From Pontiella desulfatans (GTDB lineage: Bacteria; Verrucomicrobiota; Kiritimatiellia; Kiritimatiellales; Pontiellaceae), in assembly GCF_900890425.1 (NCBI RefSeq), contig NZ_CAAHFG010000005.1:310001-374000 (forward strand): 64,000 nucleotides of DNA, in the 5' to 3' direction. The position numbers were made by a program, and so were the translations under genes. Shown in pieces: positions 62,506 to 64,000 of this stretch. The first letter of the stretch is position 1. Each line of letters starts with the position of its first letter. Below the pieces are notes generated by a model. The model ran no database searches, had not been told where the DNA came from, and saw only the letters and a program-made list of their open reading frames with translations.

Positions 62506-63699
62506 TTAAAGAGACGTGCCGAAGGCGAACTTGACGGAAAACTGGATGCGGATGTCGTCGAAGCTTTCGATCAGTTCGGCGGTGCCGTCGCCGTCCACAT
62601 CCTCCATCTGCCCGTCGCCCTTGTTTTCGCGCTTGCCGTATTGAAGCTCCAGGCCGTAGGTGAGGTTGGGGGTTGGGTGGTGCAGCACGTTGGCGAGGGC
62701 ATAGTGGCCGGTCTTGAACGCGCTGGCGGTCTGGGCGGAAGAGTTGTCGATGTTGTACATCGAGTAGCCGAGCGAGGTGGTCAACTTGTCGCTCCACGAA
62801 TGGTCGTAGAACGCCACGATGCCCAGCAGCGGCAATGTTTCCGCCTGCCCGGCGCCGGTTGCTCCAACATCCGGTGCGCCATCGTTGAGATAGTTGCCAA
62901 CGCCTTCTCCGTAGAGCAACTGCAGACGAACGGTGTCGGCCTTGATCTTGTAGTTGCCGCTCAGGTTGAGGCCCCATCCGATAAACTCGTCCTCCACGCC
63001 GCCGCCCTGGTCTTCCAGTTCGCCATAGCGCAGAATGCCGGCGAGCTGAACATGTCCCCAGTCCTGCATATGGCGATAATGCGCGGCCAAGTCGGGGAGC
63101 GGGTAGTGTGCGGCGGTATTGGCGAACGAGGCTCCTTCATAGCCGGGATCTCCGCTGCCACCGGGTTTTTCCAGCGAAACGGCAACATAGTCGTGGTCGG
63201 CTTTAACCGGGATATAGCGGAACTGGACGTTGCGGTAGAAGATCATGCCGCTTGGGCCCCAGTATTCGATGGTGTTCGGAAAGACATCCGGATCCATGAA
63301 AACGCTCCAGTATTGGCCGGCCCCGAAATGCTTGTATTCACCGTAGGCATGGCGTAGGCGGAAGGTGGTCTGGCCTTCGTCAACTCCCGTGCCGAAGAGT
63401 TCGAATTCGAAAATGGTCTTGATTTCCTCGTCGCCGAGCGGCGTGGAGGTTTTGAAGCCGAGCCGGCTTTGGCGGACGCCCATGAACCAGTTGCCGTCGG
63501 CGCCGTATTGATCCTGGTAGACCGGAAGCTTTGCCGGGCGCACCACGTCGAACCAGTTCGGATCGTTTTGTTTGGCCTGGTAGCCCATGTCGAGCATCAC
63601 GTGGCCATAGATGTCCATCTTGGTTTCGCCCAGCTCCAGCTCGGCATGGGCAGCACCCGCAACACCGATCGCAATACATAGTGATAGTGGTTTTTTCAT
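62506..63699 (-). CDS. DcaP-like outer-membrane porin
   Basis: The 397-residue protein has a signal peptide (MKKPLSLCIAIGVAGAAHA) and a 16-strand-type porin pattern: MDIYGHVMLDMGYQ, SRLGFKTSTPLGDEEIKTIFEFELFG, RLRHAYGEYKHFGAGQYWSVFMD, ending VKFAFGTSL. The opening and the GAGQYWSVFMD block match the DcaP/trimeric porin family, which take up small anionic compounds. GAGGAAC precedes the ATG. Confidence 0.85.
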   Translation of the reverse strand: MKKPLSLCIAIGVAGAAHAELELGETKMDIYGHVMLDMGYQAKQNDPNWFDVVRPAKLPVYQDQYGADGNWFMGVRQSRLGFKTSTPLGDEEIKTIFEFELFGTGVDEGQTTFRLRHAYGEYKHFGAGQYWSVFMDPDVFPNTIEYWGPSGMIFYRNVQFRYIPVKADHDYVAVSLEKPGGSGDPGYEGASFANTAAHYPLPDLAAHYRHMQDWGHVQLAGILRYGELEDQGGGVEDEFIGWGLNLSGNYKIKADTVRLQLLYGEGVGNYLNDGAPDVGATGAGQAETLPLLGIVAFYDHSWSDKLTTSLGYSMYNIDNSSAQTASAFKTGHYALANVLHHPTPNLTYGLELQYGKRENKGDGQMEDVDGDGTAELIESFDDIRIQFSVKFAFGTSL

Positions 63700-63731
63700 C
63701 TCAGTTCCTCCGTATTCTCTGTGGTGGAAAC

Positions 63732-64000
63732 CTATTCCGGGTTGGCGCCGTAGACGCCTACGCCCAGCTCACCTGAGATCTGGCGGATGGCCTTCATCGC
63801 CTTGATCGAATTGCCCGCTTCGTTCAGGCGCGGCGAAAAGGCGGCGATGGCGAACTTGCCGGGCACCACGGCAACAATGCCGCCGCCAACCCCCGTCTTG
63901 GCCGGGAGCCCGGCGGAATACATCCATTCGCCGGATTCATCGTAGAAGCCCGCCGTGGCCATGATCGCCAGCAGCTCCGGCACATGTTCCGCCGGCAGCA
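63732..64000 (-). CDS. glsA: Glutaminase, C-terminal part (cut by window edge)
   Basis: The last 89 residues of a serine-dependent beta-lactamase-like glutaminase, converting glutamine to glutamate and ammonia. Conserved blocks AGLPAKTGVGGGIVAVVPGKFAIAAFSPRLNEAGNSIKAMKAI are at the family's C-terminal position, which includes the active-site VGGGIV. The gene begins beyond 64000. Confidence 0.9.
   Translation of the reverse strand, partial: LPAEHVPELLAIMATAGFYDESGEWMYSAGLPAKTGVGGGIVAVVPGKFAIAAFSPRLNEAGNSIKAMKAIRQISGELGVGVYGANPE

Overview
The window is high-GC, densely coded bacterial chromosome. Gene content (a secreted sulfatase, eukaryotic-type UDP-glucose dehydrogenase, a MurA with Asp in place of the catalytic Cys, a moxR/bat operon, GxxExxY proteins, many secreted proteins and outer-membrane barrels) suggests a Gram-negative member of the PVC group, most like Kiritimatiellota or Verrucomicrobiota. 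This is an inference; no rRNA or tRNA gene was seen.

Layout. 1-4140: peroxide defence (ahpF partial, ahpC, oxyR) with an insertion sequence between ahpC and oxyR. 4200-8300: accessory stretch with a DUF2971 gene, a methyltransferase, secreted proteins and two genes wrecked by internal deletions (DUF4143 ATPase, polysaccharide deacetylase). 8300-18200: rluA, a duplicated NTF2-like secreted protein, hslO (Hsp33), sfsA, a large secreted metalloprotease, a cupin, a ferritin-like protein, a gamma-carbonic anhydrase. 18400-23770: gyrB, a 68-residue protein, gyrA. 23800-29200: rhodanese/MauE pair, ppa, murA, dnaG. 29200-37130: HEAT-repeat protein, YkgJ-type protein, hybrid histidine kinase, glycosyltransferase, ugd.

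37160-48230 is a long leftward operon: moxR, DUF58, a BatG-like protein, batA, a fused batB-TPR gene, a Q/N-rich BatC-like protein, batD, batE and four small genes. 48300-56730: trmL, a HAD phosphatase with a sulfatase, and an RND efflux operon ending in a small barrel gene. 56860-64000: a SpoU methylase, phosphatidylethanolamine synthesis (psd, pssA) with DUF2062, three outer-membrane barrels, and the end of glsA.

The most unusual feature is a set of intergenic palindromes whose arms are built from short imperfect tandem units (AACGCAAAG-like, GTATTGCG-like, GAATATC-like, TTATTGG-like). In the bat operon they occupy six of the eight gene junctions. Two of them enclose GxxExxY (PD-(D/E)XK-type) genes whose last codons lie in one arm. 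One palindrome is read through in frame, fusing batB to a TPR gene; another encodes the BatD signal peptide. I propose a family of repeat elements with GxxExxY nuclease genes as the autonomous form, comparable in logic to REP/RAYT systems.
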